Source: Brevibacterium antiquum CNRZ 918 (GTDB lineage Bacteria > Actinomycetota > Actinomycetes > Actinomycetales > Brevibacteriaceae). Taken from it: a stretch of DNA of 64,000 nt. Positions 52,030-60,948 of the stretch are shown piece by piece. A model generated the notes under the pieces. The model searched no databases, had not been told where the DNA came from, and saw nothing but the letters and a program-made list of their open reading frames with translations. The stretch's first letter is position 1. Each line of letters starts with the position of its first letter. Both the position numbers and the translations under genes were made by a program. The stretch covers positions 1 through 64,000 of the forward strand of contig NZ_FXZD01000004.1 of assembly GCF_900169145.1 (NCBI RefSeq). The letters are read 5' to 3'.

Positions 52030-52884
52030 ATGCCGAAGCCAATCAAGATCATCATCGCCGGTGCCATCGGATTCGCAGCGATTCTCGTGGTCGTCGTCAT
52101 CGTGTCCTCGATGATCACTCGGATCTCCGATCTGCCGCCGGACCGGGTCAGACTTCCCCAGCAGGCGCTGACTCCTGAGGAGATCACCGTGACCGCAGCG
52201 CCGCAGGCCGATGGAACACTGCAGGTGAGTGAACGCCTGATCTTCGATGCTCCCGAAGGTGCTGACCGCCCGATTCTCTGGTATCTCGGCGGCGACTCGA
52301 TCGGCTGGCCGGCAGGAGACGGCGATGTCCCGCGCTACGCCGTCATGCCACGGGCCTCCGAGGTCTCAGCCCGGGAGGTGGACACGGTTGAGGAGTCGAC
52401 GAAGAACGATCCCGTCGAGGTTGCCCAACTGAACGTGACGCGTGACGATTCCGATGTCGATGATCTCTTCTACGATGACGTCGGCTATGAGTTTGCGAAT
52501 CCGCATCCGCCCGGTGAGAACGTGATGTGGACCAAGGGTCGCCACGTCGTCGACGTCTCCTACGTCCTTGATGACGTGTACCTCAACGTCGAAGGACACG
52601 AGCTCTTCGTCCTGCCGTTGCAATTTCCCTCTGGCTCGAATGAAGCGCCGAGCATCCGCACCGTCTCTCTGGAAGCAGGCGGTCCGATCCGGTGCCTGCC
52701 GGACAATATGGAGTTCGAGCCCGACGCTGACTGCAGTGGGTTGGACAAGCATCGCTTCGCCGAGGGTGGGACCAGACTCACCTGGCAGGAGGACATGACC
52801 AGCAGCATCGGTGCCATCGGGTTCGCAGCCCCGGACACCTTGCAGACCGAGCCGATTCCCGTCTACGAACATCGAAGGAATTGA
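52030..52884 (+). CDS. DUF2207-like envelope protein, first of a pair
   Basis: A 284-residue bitopic protein. One N-terminal membrane helix (residues 4-28) is followed by an extracellular domain rich in beta strands. Segments such as ..EEITVTAAPQADGTLQVSERLIFDAPEGADRP.. and ..KGRHVVDVSYVLDDVYLNVEGHELFVLPLQF.. resemble the N-terminal domain of DUF2207 proteins. It lacks the long C-terminal part with Gly-rich tail. A TACGGT -10 lies 6 nt before ATG 52030, with no ribosome binding site. The next gene begins 2 bp after its stop. Confidence 0.6.
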   Translation: MPKPIKIIIAGAIGFAAILVVVVIVSSMITRISDLPPDRVRLPQQALTPEEITVTAAPQADGTLQVSERLIFDAPEGADRPILWYLGGDSIGWPAGDGDVPRYAVMPRASEVSAREVDTVEESTKNDPVEVAQLNVTRDDSDVDDLFYDDVGYEFANPHPPGENVMWTKGRHVVDVSYVLDDVYLNVEGHELFVLPLQFPSGSNEAPSIRTVSLEAGGPIRCLPDNMEFEPDADCSGLDKHRFAEGGTRLTWQEDMTSSIGAIGFAAPDTLQTEPIPVYEHRRN

Positions 52885-52886
52885 TC

Positions 52887-53612
52887 ATGGGGCGTAGAAT
52901 TTCGAGAATCCGACCATCGAAGTGGGCAGTGGGCACGGCAGCACTCTCAGCGACTGTCCTGGCCACCTTCATGGGCGCGGTCACCGCCGATGGTGTCTTA
53001 GCCGCACCCAACCCGTACATGGGGGATGCCGCCACGCACACCATCACCATCGACTCCGATGGCAGCTATCGCGTGCACATCGACCAGACCATGGAACTGG
53101 CCCGGGACTACGACTTCACCTTCGGCGGCATGGTCCACGACGGCTTTCGCCTGCCCGACACCGAGTCCGTGCTGCCGCCCTACCTTCGTGCACAGTACTC
53201 AGACCCCGCGATGACCATGGATGGTGAACCCGCCGAGGTGGACGTTGACCATATGATCCACGCCGTCAGCATCTCCGCCGAGGACGAATTCACCGAAGGA
53301 GAGCACGAAGGCACCGTCGACTACCAGGTCACCGGCGCGGCAGTCGGTTCCGCTCAGGCGAAGACGAATGCCGGGGGAGTTGTCGTCTACTTCCGACCCT
53401 TGGTGTCCGGGGACGTGGTCGTGAAATCAGGCGAACCGATCTCCGCAGTCGAATGCGAGGACTGGCCGCCGAAGGGCGAGCCCTGCGGAACTAAGTCCGG
53501 CGACGAGTGGCTGATCGGGCGTGGCGAACTCGCGGAGACCGACGCCGTGCGGATCAGTCTCGACACTGAGGAAGCAGGCCTCATCGAGCCGACGATCGAC
53601 TCGACGAAGTGA
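52887..53612 (+). CDS. DUF2207-like secreted protein, second of a pair
   Basis: A 241-residue exported protein. It has a signal peptide to about residue 40 (..MGAVTADGVLA|APN). The mature part repeats the plan of its neighbour (..HTITIDSDGSYRVHIDQTMELARDYDF.. and ..HEGTVDYQVTGAAVGS.. then ..VVVYFRPLVSGDVVVKSG..) and holds one Cys pair (C..PPKGEPC). No anchor is visible. AAGGAA precedes ATG 52887. The two genes are cotranscribed and probably form one complex; function is unknown. Confidence 0.6.
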   Translation: MGRRISRIRPSKWAVGTAALSATVLATFMGAVTADGVLAAPNPYMGDAATHTITIDSDGSYRVHIDQTMELARDYDFTFGGMVHDGFRLPDTESVLPPYLRAQYSDPAMTMDGEPAEVDVDHMIHAVSISAEDEFTEGEHEGTVDYQVTGAAVGSAQAKTNAGGVVVYFRPLVSGDVVVKSGEPISAVECEDWPPKGEPCGTKSGDEWLIGRGELAETDAVRISLDTEEAGLIEPTIDSTK

Positions 53613-53692
53613 GGGTCGGCAGGCGCGAGGTTCGCCGTCGTCCTTGCGATAGTTCACACCGGATCACTGGCCTTCTCCGCTGTCTCAGCACC

Positions 53693-53709
53693 CGGTGGTG
53701 TCACCACCG
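53693..53709. terminator. small hairpin between convergent genes
   Basis: CGGTGGTG (53693-53700), one base, CACCACCG (53702-53709) form an 8-bp stem, 80 bp after the DUF2207-like gene and 8 bp before the end of the hydrolase gene. It may stop transcripts from either side. Confidence 0.45.
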
Positions 53710-53716
53710 ACCTGAG

Positions 53717-54997
53717 TCACGCGAGCTGTGCTCCGCCTGAGCCCGCAGCCCGGCCTGAGGTTGAAACTCCGTCGAGGCGCAGCACGGTCTGAAGCAGCAC
53801 CTCGATTCCGGGCAGGATGTCAGCGAGTTCGGTGAATTCCTCGGGACAGTGGCTGCGACCATCACGAGAGGGCACGAAGATCATGCCCACCTGCGTCTTG
53901 GCGGCGATGATCCCCGCGTCGTGCCCGGCACCGGAGAACATGGTGGCGCGTGTATGGCCAAGGTCAGTGGCCACCTCGGCGATGGTTGAGGTGATCGGTT
54001 CGTGCAGGGGCACGGGCGCATCGTCCGTCGTCCACTCCATCTCCACATGCACACCGCGTTTGTCAGCGTTCTGGCTGGCGGCATCGGTGAGCCGCCGCTG
54101 TGCCTCCTGCAGCCATGAACCGTCGGGGCCGCGGAATTCGCCTTCGACGCTGGCGTTGGCCGAGACGACGTTGACGGCCTCGGGTGTGAATTGGATCTGA
54201 CCACTGGTGCCGCGAGTGTTCGTCCCGGACTCTGCGATCGATTCCACGGCGAGCACGGTGCCGGCGGCTGCACACCCGGCGTCGGCTCGGACATCCATCG
54301 GGGTCGTGCCGGCGTGGTCCTGGCGACCGGTGAAGAGTGCCTTGAAGTGGTTGATCCCGGTGATCGTCTCAACCACACCGATCTGTTTGCCCATCCGCTC
54401 CAGCTCCGGCCCCTGCTCGATGTGGAGTTCGAGGAACGCGGTGACCTTCGAGAAGTCGTAGCGTGCATCGAGGAAGGCTTCGGGGTCGATGCCGGAGTCG
54501 GGCAGGGCCTCGGCGAGGCTGCGGCCATCGGTGTCCGTGGCAGTCAGAGTGGTGCGGTCGACGAGTCCGGTCATCGCTCGGGAGCCGACGCAGAAGAAGC
54601 CGAAGTCGTTGGGTTCCTCGTTGAAGAAGACCACGACCACGAGGTCATGGTCGAGTCGAACGTCGTTCTCCCGCAGCAGGCGCACAACCTCGATGGCGCC
54701 GAGGACACCGGTGATCCCATCGAAGCGTCCACCACCATCAACGGTGTCGGTGTGGGACCCGAGCATGATCTCTCGCCCACCTAGGCGACCGGGCAGCACC
54801 CCGATGACATTGCCGGCACCGTCGACCCGAGTCGCCAGGCCCGCATGCTTCATCAGTGTTAGAGCGTAGTCGCGGCCGGCGATGTCGAATTCGCTCAGCG
54901 CTCGCCTCGTCCAGCCCGGTCGGTCCGAGTCGACGAGGGTCGCCAGCTCGGCGAGTTCGGATTCGAAGCGTTGTGCTACCGGGTTGATCGTGCTCAT
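53717..54997 (-). CDS. M20 Zn-dependent hydrolase (N-carbamoyl-L-amino acid / allantoate type)
   Basis: A 426-residue member of the M20 subfamily with N-carbamoyl-L-amino acid hydrolases and allantoate amidohydrolases. Metal ligands lie in ..LGSHTDTVDGGGRFDGITG.. near residue 79 (His, Asp) and ..FFNEEPNDFG.. near residue 124. The substrate-binding ..LHIEQGPELERMGKQIGVV.. follows, and ..GRQDHAGTTPMDVR.. and ..FSGAGHDAGIIA.. complete the core. Its exact substrate is uncertain. AAAGG precedes ATG 54997. It is probably independent of nhaA, which lies upstream on the same strand after 42 bp. Confidence 0.88.
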   Translation of the reverse strand: MSTINPVAQRFESELAELATLVDSDRPGWTRRALSEFDIAGRDYALTLMKHAGLATRVDGAGNVIGVLPGRLGGREIMLGSHTDTVDGGGRFDGITGVLGAIEVVRLLRENDVRLDHDLVVVVFFNEEPNDFGFFCVGSRAMTGLVDRTTLTATDTDGRSLAEALPDSGIDPEAFLDARYDFSKVTAFLELHIEQGPELERMGKQIGVVETITGINHFKALFTGRQDHAGTTPMDVRADAGCAAAGTVLAVESIAESGTNTRGTSGQIQFTPEAVNVVSANASVEGEFRGPDGSWLQEAQRRLTDAASQNADKRGVHVEMEWTTDDAPVPLHEPITSTIAEVATDLGHTRATMFSGAGHDAGIIAAKTQVGMIFVPSRDGRSHCPEEFTELADILPGIEVLLQTVLRLDGVSTSGRAAGSGGAQLA

Positions 54998-55039
54998 CGT
55001 TGAGCCTTTCTGATGGTGAAATGTGTCTGCCGTGGTGCG

Positions 55040-56317
55040 TCAGGCCTGGCCCACACCCAGGGTAGCGTTCTCTGCCTTGCGGTACCGGCGGTTCCTGCCG
55101 CCCAAGACCACCGATGCCAGCAGGGCGGCGATGACCGAGGCGCTGAGGATCGCGACCTTCGCATGATCGTGTTCAGGGGAGCCGGGGGTGAAGCTGAGTT
55201 CGGCGACGAGGAGGGAGACCGTGAACCCGATTCCTGCGAGCAGGCCCACCCCGGCCAGATCGGGCCACTTCAGGCTCTGGTCCAGTCCAGCCGACGTGAA
55301 GCGGGTGACCAGCCACGTCGAGGTCAGGATCCCCAACGGTTTGCCCACGATCAGGGCCGCCATGATCGCAAAGGTCAGCGGTTGCCTGAACGCCGTGGCC
55401 AGACCCTCGAGTCCGCCCACGGCGACACCGGCGGCGAAGAAGGCGAACACGGGGACCGCGAATCCCGCGGACAGTGGGCGCAGGCGGTGTTCGATCACCT
55501 CGGCGAGGTTGGGCCTGAGACCCTGATCTCCCTTCCGCCTGCGTGCCAGGGCGGGGATGGTGAACCCGAGCAGCACACCCGCGATCGTCGCATGGACACC
55601 GGAGGAGTGCATGAGCGCCCAGGCGATGAGTCCCAGCGGCAGCAGGATGACCCACGCTGCCCAGGCTTTATCGACGAAGAATGTTCTGAACCGGGAGGCG
55701 ATGAGTCCGTAGACGATGATGACCGCAACAGCTGCCAGGAGGGGGAAGAGGGTGATGGTCTCGGTGTAGAAGACGGCGATGATGCCGATCGCCAGCAGAT
55801 CATCGACGGCGGCGAGGGTGAGGAGGAAGATACGCAGCGACTTGGGCAGGTGGGAGCCGACGATCGCGAGGATCGCGACGGCGAACGCGATGTCCGTTGC
55901 GGTGGGTATCGCCCATCCGCGCAGCAGCTCCGGGTGGGAGACCATGAGCGCCGTGTAGATGAGGGCGGGGACGATGACCCCGCCTGCGGCGGCAGTGATC
56001 GGGACGATGGCTGTGCGGAAGCTGCGCAGATCCCCGTGGGTGAATTCGGTCTTCAGCTCCACTCCGACGAGGAAGAAGAAGATCGCCAGCAGTCCGTCGG
56101 CGGCCCAGGTTCCCAGACTCAGCTGCAGGTGCCAGGCAGCGATGCCGACCTCGACGTCTCTGAGAGCGAAGTATGAGTCCGCGAGCGGAGAGTTCGCCCA
56201 GATGAGAGCAGTGAGGGCGGCGAGGACGAGGAGTCCGCCGCCCACGGTGTCCTTGCGCAGGGACGTGAATAGGCGAAATCCGCTGGTGGTCGCGGTCGCT
56301 GGAGATGATGAAGTCAC
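55040..56317 (-). CDS. nhaA: Na+/H+ antiporter NhaA
   Basis: A 425-residue integral membrane exchanger with twelve hydrophobic helices. The two essential Asp residues of the ion site are in ..[10 protein letters not shown].. and ..[13 protein letters not shown].. near residues 140-170, as in NhaA. The N-terminal ..[20 protein letters not shown].. and ..VNDGLMAIFFF-like sequence [17 protein letters not shown] are conserved. The GTG start at 56317 is the only one close to the first helix. It maintains pH and Na+ balance; alkaline or sodium-induced expression is usual. Confidence 0.95.
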   Translation of the reverse strand: MTSSSPATATTSGFRLFTSLRKDTVGGGLLVLAALTALIWANSPLADSYFALRDVEVGIAAWHLQLSLGTWAADGLLAIFFFLVGVELKTEFTHGDLRSFRTAIVPITAAAGGVIVPALIYTALMVSHPELLRGWAIPTATDIAFAVAILAIVGSHLPKSLRIFLLTLAAVDDLLAIGIIAVFYTETITLFPLLAAVAVIIVYGLIASRFRTFFVDKAWAAWVILLPLGLIAWALMHSSGVHATIAGVLLGFTIPALARRRKGDQGLRPNLAEVIEHRLRPLSAGFAVPVFAFFAAGVAVGGLEGLATAFRQPLTFAIMAALIVGKPLGILTSTWLVTRFTSAGLDQSLKWPDLAGVGLLAGIGFTVSLLVAELSFTPGSPEHDHAKVAILSASVIAALLASVVLGGRNRRYRKAENATLGVGQA

Positions 56318-56649
56318 GATGGGTCCATTTCGTTGCCGGAAGATGTGCTTCTCCGGCCCGAAACGTATGCGGGTGCTCTGAGCGAACAGTCAGTGATCGA
56401 GCGCCGAGGCGGTCGTGCTCATGACGGTCTGCTCAGAGTATGGGCCGGAGTTGGTCTCCGGCCAGAAGTGGAGCTGTGCCCGACATCATCGGTCCCCACG
56501 AGGTGATGTACCCATTTGTGCCTGAGTGCCCAAGAACCCACACCTTCGGTGTGAATACGTCGTCGGGCATCGTGGGAGTCATCACCGTCAGTCTACGCGA
56601 TTTCGGAATGTTCCGACGGGGCCGCGGGTCAGCTAACGACCTTCACACC
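56318..56649. other. intergenic, no gene seen
   Basis: Between nhaA and the LmeA-like gene no coding region is visible in either strand. The nhaA promoter should lie within its first 150 bp. A distant 8-bp inverted repeat (CTCTGAGC 56376-56383 with GCTCAGAG 56431-56438) is of unclear meaning. Confidence 0.5.
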
Positions 56650-57378
56650 TCAGCCCAGCGAGACGCCGGTGCCGTGGAGGCTGATCGCCAGGCCGGCATC
56701 GGTGGCCTTGATGTCCGTGAGCTCCAGGCCGGCGGGCAGGAAGTCGAGGTCGATGACGATGTTCGATATCGACGAGGTCAGAAACGAGGGAATCGAGTCG
56801 ATGTCGACCTCCGCGGATCCGAGTCTGATCGTCGTGGCATTGACCACGACCCGCCGCGACTCTGCCTTCGGATCGATGCCGATGAGCAGATCCTGTCCGA
56901 GTAGTGAGCCCTTGAGGTAGAGCCCGCCGTCGATCGTGGTGAAGGACATGCCGCTGGGCAGCGAGGCATGTTCGGTGGCCAGAGCGTCGATCGTCGCCAG
57001 CGGAATCACCGCGCTCGCCTCAACCGTGCCGATCGGTCGCGAGGTGTCAGTGGGAACGTCGAAGAGCTTCGCATCGACGTCCGTGAAATCGACGTTCTCA
57101 TACTGCGCCTGATCAGCAGTGACATGGACGGTGTTGAGCTTTCCGCCGGCAATCTGCGTCAGCACGGGGAAGCCCTCGACGTTGACATCGGCATCGCCGT
57201 AGGGCTCGAGGCTCGACGCGATCTTCGACTCGGTGGTGAAGTCGACGACCCGGTCGGCGGCGATGAAGCCGATGAGCAGCGTGACCACGATGATGATCGC
57301 GGTCATGATGAGTTTCGTGCGACGCTTCCTTCGCCGAGGTGGTTCGTGCGGGTACTCCAGAGTTCGAGCCGTCGTCAT
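56650..57378 (-). CDS. DUF2993 (LmeA-like) phospholipid-binding protein
   Basis: A 242-residue membrane-anchored lipid-binding protein. A basic N terminus (..RRRKRRTK..) and one helix (..LIMTAIIIVVTLLIGFIAAD..) are followed by a BPI/LmeA-type domain starting ..VDFTTESKIASSLEPYGDADVNVEGFPVLTQIAGGKLNTVHV... LmeA in mycobacteria supports lipomannan maturation; a similar periplasmic lipid-transfer role is plausible. ATG 57378 is taken; an ATG three codons earlier is equally possible. Confidence 0.85.
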   Translation of the reverse strand: MTTARTLEYPHEPPRRRKRRTKLIMTAIIIVVTLLIGFIAADRVVDFTTESKIASSLEPYGDADVNVEGFPVLTQIAGGKLNTVHVTADQAQYENVDFTDVDAKLFDVPTDTSRPIGTVEASAVIPLATIDALATEHASLPSGMSFTTIDGGLYLKGSLLGQDLLIGIDPKAESRRVVVNATTIRLGSAEVDIDSIPSFLTSSISNIVIDLDFLPAGLELTDIKATDAGLAISLHGTGVSLG

Positions 57379-57427
57379 GGGCACCATTGTCGCGTACTGC
57401 GATTGCCCGTGTCGCCGTGGGGCCGGC

Positions 57428-58195
57428 TCACTCTTCGACGATGACCACGTCGAGGGTACGCGGACCGTGGACCCCCTCGACGCGTTTGAGTTCGATATCG
57501 CTTGTCGCCGAGGGACCGGAGATGAACGTCAGCGCCGCCTCCGGAGTCAGCCGCGCGATCCCTTCAGGGACGATATCGACGACGTCGGCGACGCGGACGA
57601 CACACACGTGATGATCGGGCACCAGCGTGATCGCCCTTCTCCCGCACTCCGGAGACCCGTCGAGGACGATGGTTCCGGTCTGCGCGATCGCCACCGCCGA
57701 GGCGGTCACCACCGCCGCCTGTGCGTCGAGTTCGGGAATGCTCAGCTCCTGACCGGGAGCATCGACGGAGATCTCACCGGAGAACTCCTGCAGCCAGGAC
57801 TCGTCGAGTCCGCGGGGCACGACGATGTTCGACCCCGACTCGAGGAGTCCTGCGATGGTCGCGGCAGGGTCACCGCTGACACGGTGGACGTTGGCCTTGT
57901 AGTCCTCAAGCCGGTCGATGAGGAGTGCGATGAGGTCCTCACCGGAGTGTGTGCCGGTGCGCAGATAGTCCGCGCTCTGATTGACCATGCCCCCGCCGGC
58001 TGCGGGAGTCCTCGAATCGGCGTCATCTGTGTTCTCATCCGTGCCGTGGCCCGCGCCGGTCCTGGACCCCGCGGCAGCTGAGGGTGAAGCGGCGGGTACG
58101 GTCCCGGAGGCGGATGAGACGTACTCGCCCCCACCTCGGCGACCGAGGGCCTGATTGATGCGGCCAAGGATCTCTTCGCGTGCGGTGTCCGTCAT
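57428..58195 (-). CDS. lutC: L-lactate oxidation complex subunit LutC
   Basis: A 255-residue LUD-domain protein. The C-terminal half has the LUD core (..VTASAVAIAQTGTIVLDGSPECGRRAITLVPDHHVCVV..). The N-terminal part includes a Ser/Ala/Gly-rich variable segment (about residues 25-70). LutA, LutB and LutC together oxidise L-lactate to pyruvate independently of classic lactate dehydrogenases. It is the last gene of lutABC and overlaps lutB by ATGA. Confidence 0.93.
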   Translation of the reverse strand: MTDTAREEILGRINQALGRRGGGEYVSSASGTVPAASPSAAAGSRTGAGHGTDENTDDADSRTPAAGGGMVNQSADYLRTGTHSGEDLIALLIDRLEDYKANVHRVSGDPAATIAGLLESGSNIVVPRGLDESWLQEFSGEISVDAPGQELSIPELDAQAAVVTASAVAIAQTGTIVLDGSPECGRRAITLVPDHHVCVVRVADVVDIVPEGIARLTPEAALTFISGPSATSDIELKRVEGVHGPRTLDVVIVEE

Positions 58196-59736
58196 TTCTC
58201 GTCGTCCTCTTCCTCTGCACGGGCCTCTTCCTCGGAGCGGGCCTCATCTTCGGCCCACATCGCTCTGAAGCTCTTCTCCGGCAGCCCGGGAATGTCACGG
58301 CTCGAGGTCCAGGCTCCCGCGATGCCAGGCAGCGAGTTGATCTGATTTCCACCGGTGGCCTTGTGGGCGAGGGGCAGACCGGATTCGGCCGCTGCCATCC
58401 GCTTGCCGTCGCCCATCATCCACGACGCACCGGTGAGCGCGGTGTCGAGTTGGGAAGAGACGGGGGAGTGGTTGGCTTTGACGTCCTCATTGCGCAGGTG
58501 GACGAGGATCTCGGGAATGTTGATCTTGACCGGGCACACGTCGTAGCAGGCTCCGCACAGGCTTGAGGCGTAGGGCAGTGAGCCGTTCTCTTCGACTTCG
58601 ATACCGGTCATCAGCGGTGAGAGGATCGCGCCGATCGGCCCTGGGTAGGTCGATCCGTAGGCGTGTCCGCCGGTGCGCTCATAGATGGGGCAGACGTTCA
58701 TGCACGCCGAGCAGCGGATGCAGTTGAGTGCCGTGCGCCCGTGCTCGTCGGCCAGGGCGCGGGTGCGTCCGTTGTCGAGGAGGACGAGGTGGACGTTCTG
58801 CGGGCCGTCGCCGGGAGTCTTGCCGGTCCAGAAAGAGGTGTAGGGGTTCATCCGCTCTCCGGTCGATGACCGGGGCAGCAGCTGCAGGAAGACCTCGAGA
58901 TCGTCGAAGCTGGGCAGCAGCTTCTCGATGCCCATCACCGTGATCAGGGTCTCCGGCAGGGTCAGGCACATGCGGCCGTTGCCCTCCGATTCGACGACGC
59001 CGAGTGTCCCGGTGTCGGCGATGCCGAAGTTCGCTCCGGAGATCGCGACCTTCGTGGTCAGGAACTTGTGGCGCAGATGTCGTCGGGCCGCCTCGGCGAG
59101 GACGGCGGGCTCGTTCGTCAGCTCACCGGCGTCGGGCATCTTCTCCATGAAGATCTCGCGGATCTCGTCGCGGTTGCGGTGGATGGCGGGAACGAGGATG
59201 TGGCTGGGCTTATCGTCGCCGAGCTGGACGATGAGCTCTGCCAGGTCGGTTTCGAAGGCATCGATGTCCTGGGTTTCGAGGTGCTCGTTGAGCCCGATCT
59301 CCTGGGTCGCCATCGATTTGACCTTGATCACCTCACGGCGCCCGTTCTCAAGCACAGGAGCGTTGGCTTCGACGAGTTCGGTGACGATGGCGTTGGCCTC
59401 GTCGGCATCCCGTGCCCAGTGGATGACGCCGCCTGCTGCCGTGAAGTTCTTCTCGAACTCGGCCAGATACTCCGGCAGGTTCTCCATCACGTGATTCTTG
59501 GCCTGAGACCCTGCCTCCCGCAGGGCCTCCCAATCGTCGAGCTCGGCGACGACCTCGGAGCGTTTGTCCCGAATCGTCGCGGTCGCATGTCCGATGTTGT
59601 CGCGCAGCTGTTGGTTCGACAGATGCTGGTGTGAGACCTTCGCGAAGGACTCGTCTTCGACGATATTGCCCTGCCCGCCGGGGATCTCATGGTCGTGGCG
59701 CGTGGACCGCAGCAGCGGCATTCCCAGAAAGGTCAT
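58192..59736 (-). CDS. lutB: L-lactate oxidation iron-sulfur protein LutB
   Basis: A 514-residue LUD plus ferredoxin-type protein. The N-terminal LUD domain includes ..VAISGANFGIADTGTLGVVESEGNGR... Two [4Fe-4S] sites follow: ..CIRCSACMNVCPIYERTGGHAYGS.. near residue 335 and ..SLCGACYDVCPVKI.. near residue 390. A C-terminal Glu-rich tail ends the protein. It overlaps lutA and lutC by four bases each, so the three are strictly cotranscribed. Confidence 0.95.
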   Translation of the reverse strand: MTFLGMPLLRSTRHDHEIPGGQGNIVEDESFAKVSHQHLSNQQLRDNIGHATATIRDKRSEVVAELDDWEALREAGSQAKNHVMENLPEYLAEFEKNFTAAGGVIHWARDADEANAIVTELVEANAPVLENGRREVIKVKSMATQEIGLNEHLETQDIDAFETDLAELIVQLGDDKPSHILVPAIHRNRDEIREIFMEKMPDAGELTNEPAVLAEAARRHLRHKFLTTKVAISGANFGIADTGTLGVVESEGNGRMCLTLPETLITVMGIEKLLPSFDDLEVFLQLLPRSSTGERMNPYTSFWTGKTPGDGPQNVHLVLLDNGRTRALADEHGRTALNCIRCSACMNVCPIYERTGGHAYGSTYPGPIGAILSPLMTGIEVEENGSLPYASSLCGACYDVCPVKINIPEILVHLRNEDVKANHSPVSSQLDTALTGASWMMGDGKRMAAAESGLPLAHKATGGNQINSLPGIAGAWTSSRDIPGLPEKSFRAMWAEDEARSEEEARAEEEDDEK

Positions 59737-60728
59737 CGCAGACTCCCTCCACTCACGGTTGCTCCTTCACTTTGGACACGCAATGGGTCCTCCTTGGTCG
59801 AAGCGAGGATCCGAGCCAGGTGGACTGTGGACTGCCCGACTCTCAGGCCCGACTGGACCGGGCTCGGTTCCGTCGGGCGGGTGCTGTGTCCGCTCGACTT
59901 CAGATGATCGTCGTCACCGGCGCCGACGACAGCTGTGAGGTGATCGGTATTGTCATCGCTGGGGTCATTTGAGCTCGTGTGCTTCACATGCACGGCCGTG
60001 ACGTCGGGGGCGCCCTCGAAGCTCCCGGTGCGTTGGAAGCGGGACATTCCGCCGCCCATGTGCAGGAGGCAGGACGCGTCTCCGCCGGTGCACACCTCGG
60101 CGCCGGTTGACTGGACGGTCCGGATCTTGTCGGCGAGCATCGCGGAGGAGACCTCCGGGTTCTTCACCGAGAACGTCCCTCCGAAGCCGCAGCAGGAATC
60201 AGCCAAGGGCAGTTCGACGAAGTCGATTCCCTCAACGGAGCGCAGCAGGTCACTCTGCCGATCACCAAGACGCAGCAGCCGCATCCCGTGGCACGAGGGA
60301 TGGTAGGTCACGCGGTGGGGGAAATACGATCCGAGGTCCGCTGCGGCATCCGTGACGCCTTGGACATCGGTGAGGAACTGGGAGAGTTCATAGGTGCGTC
60401 CGGCCACCTCGGCGGCTTCCGAGGCCAGGGCATCGTTGCCCATCCGGCTGGCGACCATGGGCTGCTGGTGTCCCAGGGAGGCCACACAGGAGGCGGAAGG
60501 GGCGACGGCGACGTCCCATTCGGTGTCGGTGAAGGCCCGAACGTGGTTGGCGATGACCGGTTCGGCCTGCGCGAATTTGCCGGAGTTGATGTGCATCTGA
60601 CCGCAACAGGATTGCCCCTCGGGGAAGATCACCTGATGTCCCAGCCTGCGCAGAATCGTCACGGTCGCCTGGGCGACCTCCGGGTACATGGCATCGACGA
60701 TGCACGTGGCGAACAGTGCAATCTTCAT
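59733..60728 (-). CDS. lutA: L-lactate oxidation CCG-domain protein LutA with extended tail
   Basis: A 331-residue protein with two CCG domains typical of LutA/GlpC-type subunits. The first motif is ..GQSCCGQMHINSGK.. near residue 45 and the second ..DSCCGFGGTFSVKNPEVS.. near residue 195. These bind an unusual Fe-S cluster. About 85 C-terminal residues (..HTSSNDPSDDNTDHLTAVVG.. onward) lie beyond the usual end near 240-250 and are polar and low in complexity. ATG 60728 follows GGAGG. It heads lutABC, divergent from a FadR-type regulator. Confidence 0.93.
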   Translation of the reverse strand: MKIALFATCIVDAMYPEVAQATVTILRRLGHQVIFPEGQSCCGQMHINSGKFAQAEPVIANHVRAFTDTEWDVAVAPSASCVASLGHQQPMVASRMGNDALASEAAEVAGRTYELSQFLTDVQGVTDAAADLGSYFPHRVTYHPSCHGMRLLRLGDRQSDLLRSVEGIDFVELPLADSCCGFGGTFSVKNPEVSSAMLADKIRTVQSTGAEVCTGGDASCLLHMGGGMSRFQRTGSFEGAPDVTAVHVKHTSSNDPSDDNTDHLTAVVGAGDDDHLKSSGHSTRPTEPSPVQSGLRVGQSTVHLARILASTKEDPLRVQSEGATVSGGSLR

Positions 60729-60832
60729 CTGACCTCCAAGCCGAGTTGCCTGCAGTGCCAAGAATCGGATCCGGGGCATGGCCTCTGGTGGAGGTCGATC
60801 GAATGCGACGGAAGTGGTTCTTGTCACAAATG

Positions 60833-60843
60833 TGGTCAGACCA
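60833..60843. promoter_or_regulatory. FadR/LldR-type operator between lutA and its regulator
   Basis: TGGTCAGACCA is a perfect 11-bp palindrome matching the TNGTNNNACNA pattern bound by FadR-subfamily GntR proteins. It lies 105 bp before lutA and 106 bp before the regulator gene, in their shared promoter region. Confidence 0.75.
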
Positions 60844-60948
60844 TACCATAGGGGGAAGTTCCCGCAAAGACCTCAGAGCTGATGACGTTGACACCGCGCA
60901 GAGGCCGGGCCTTCGAGCGGACTCCAGGACGGCGAAAAGGCAATTACG

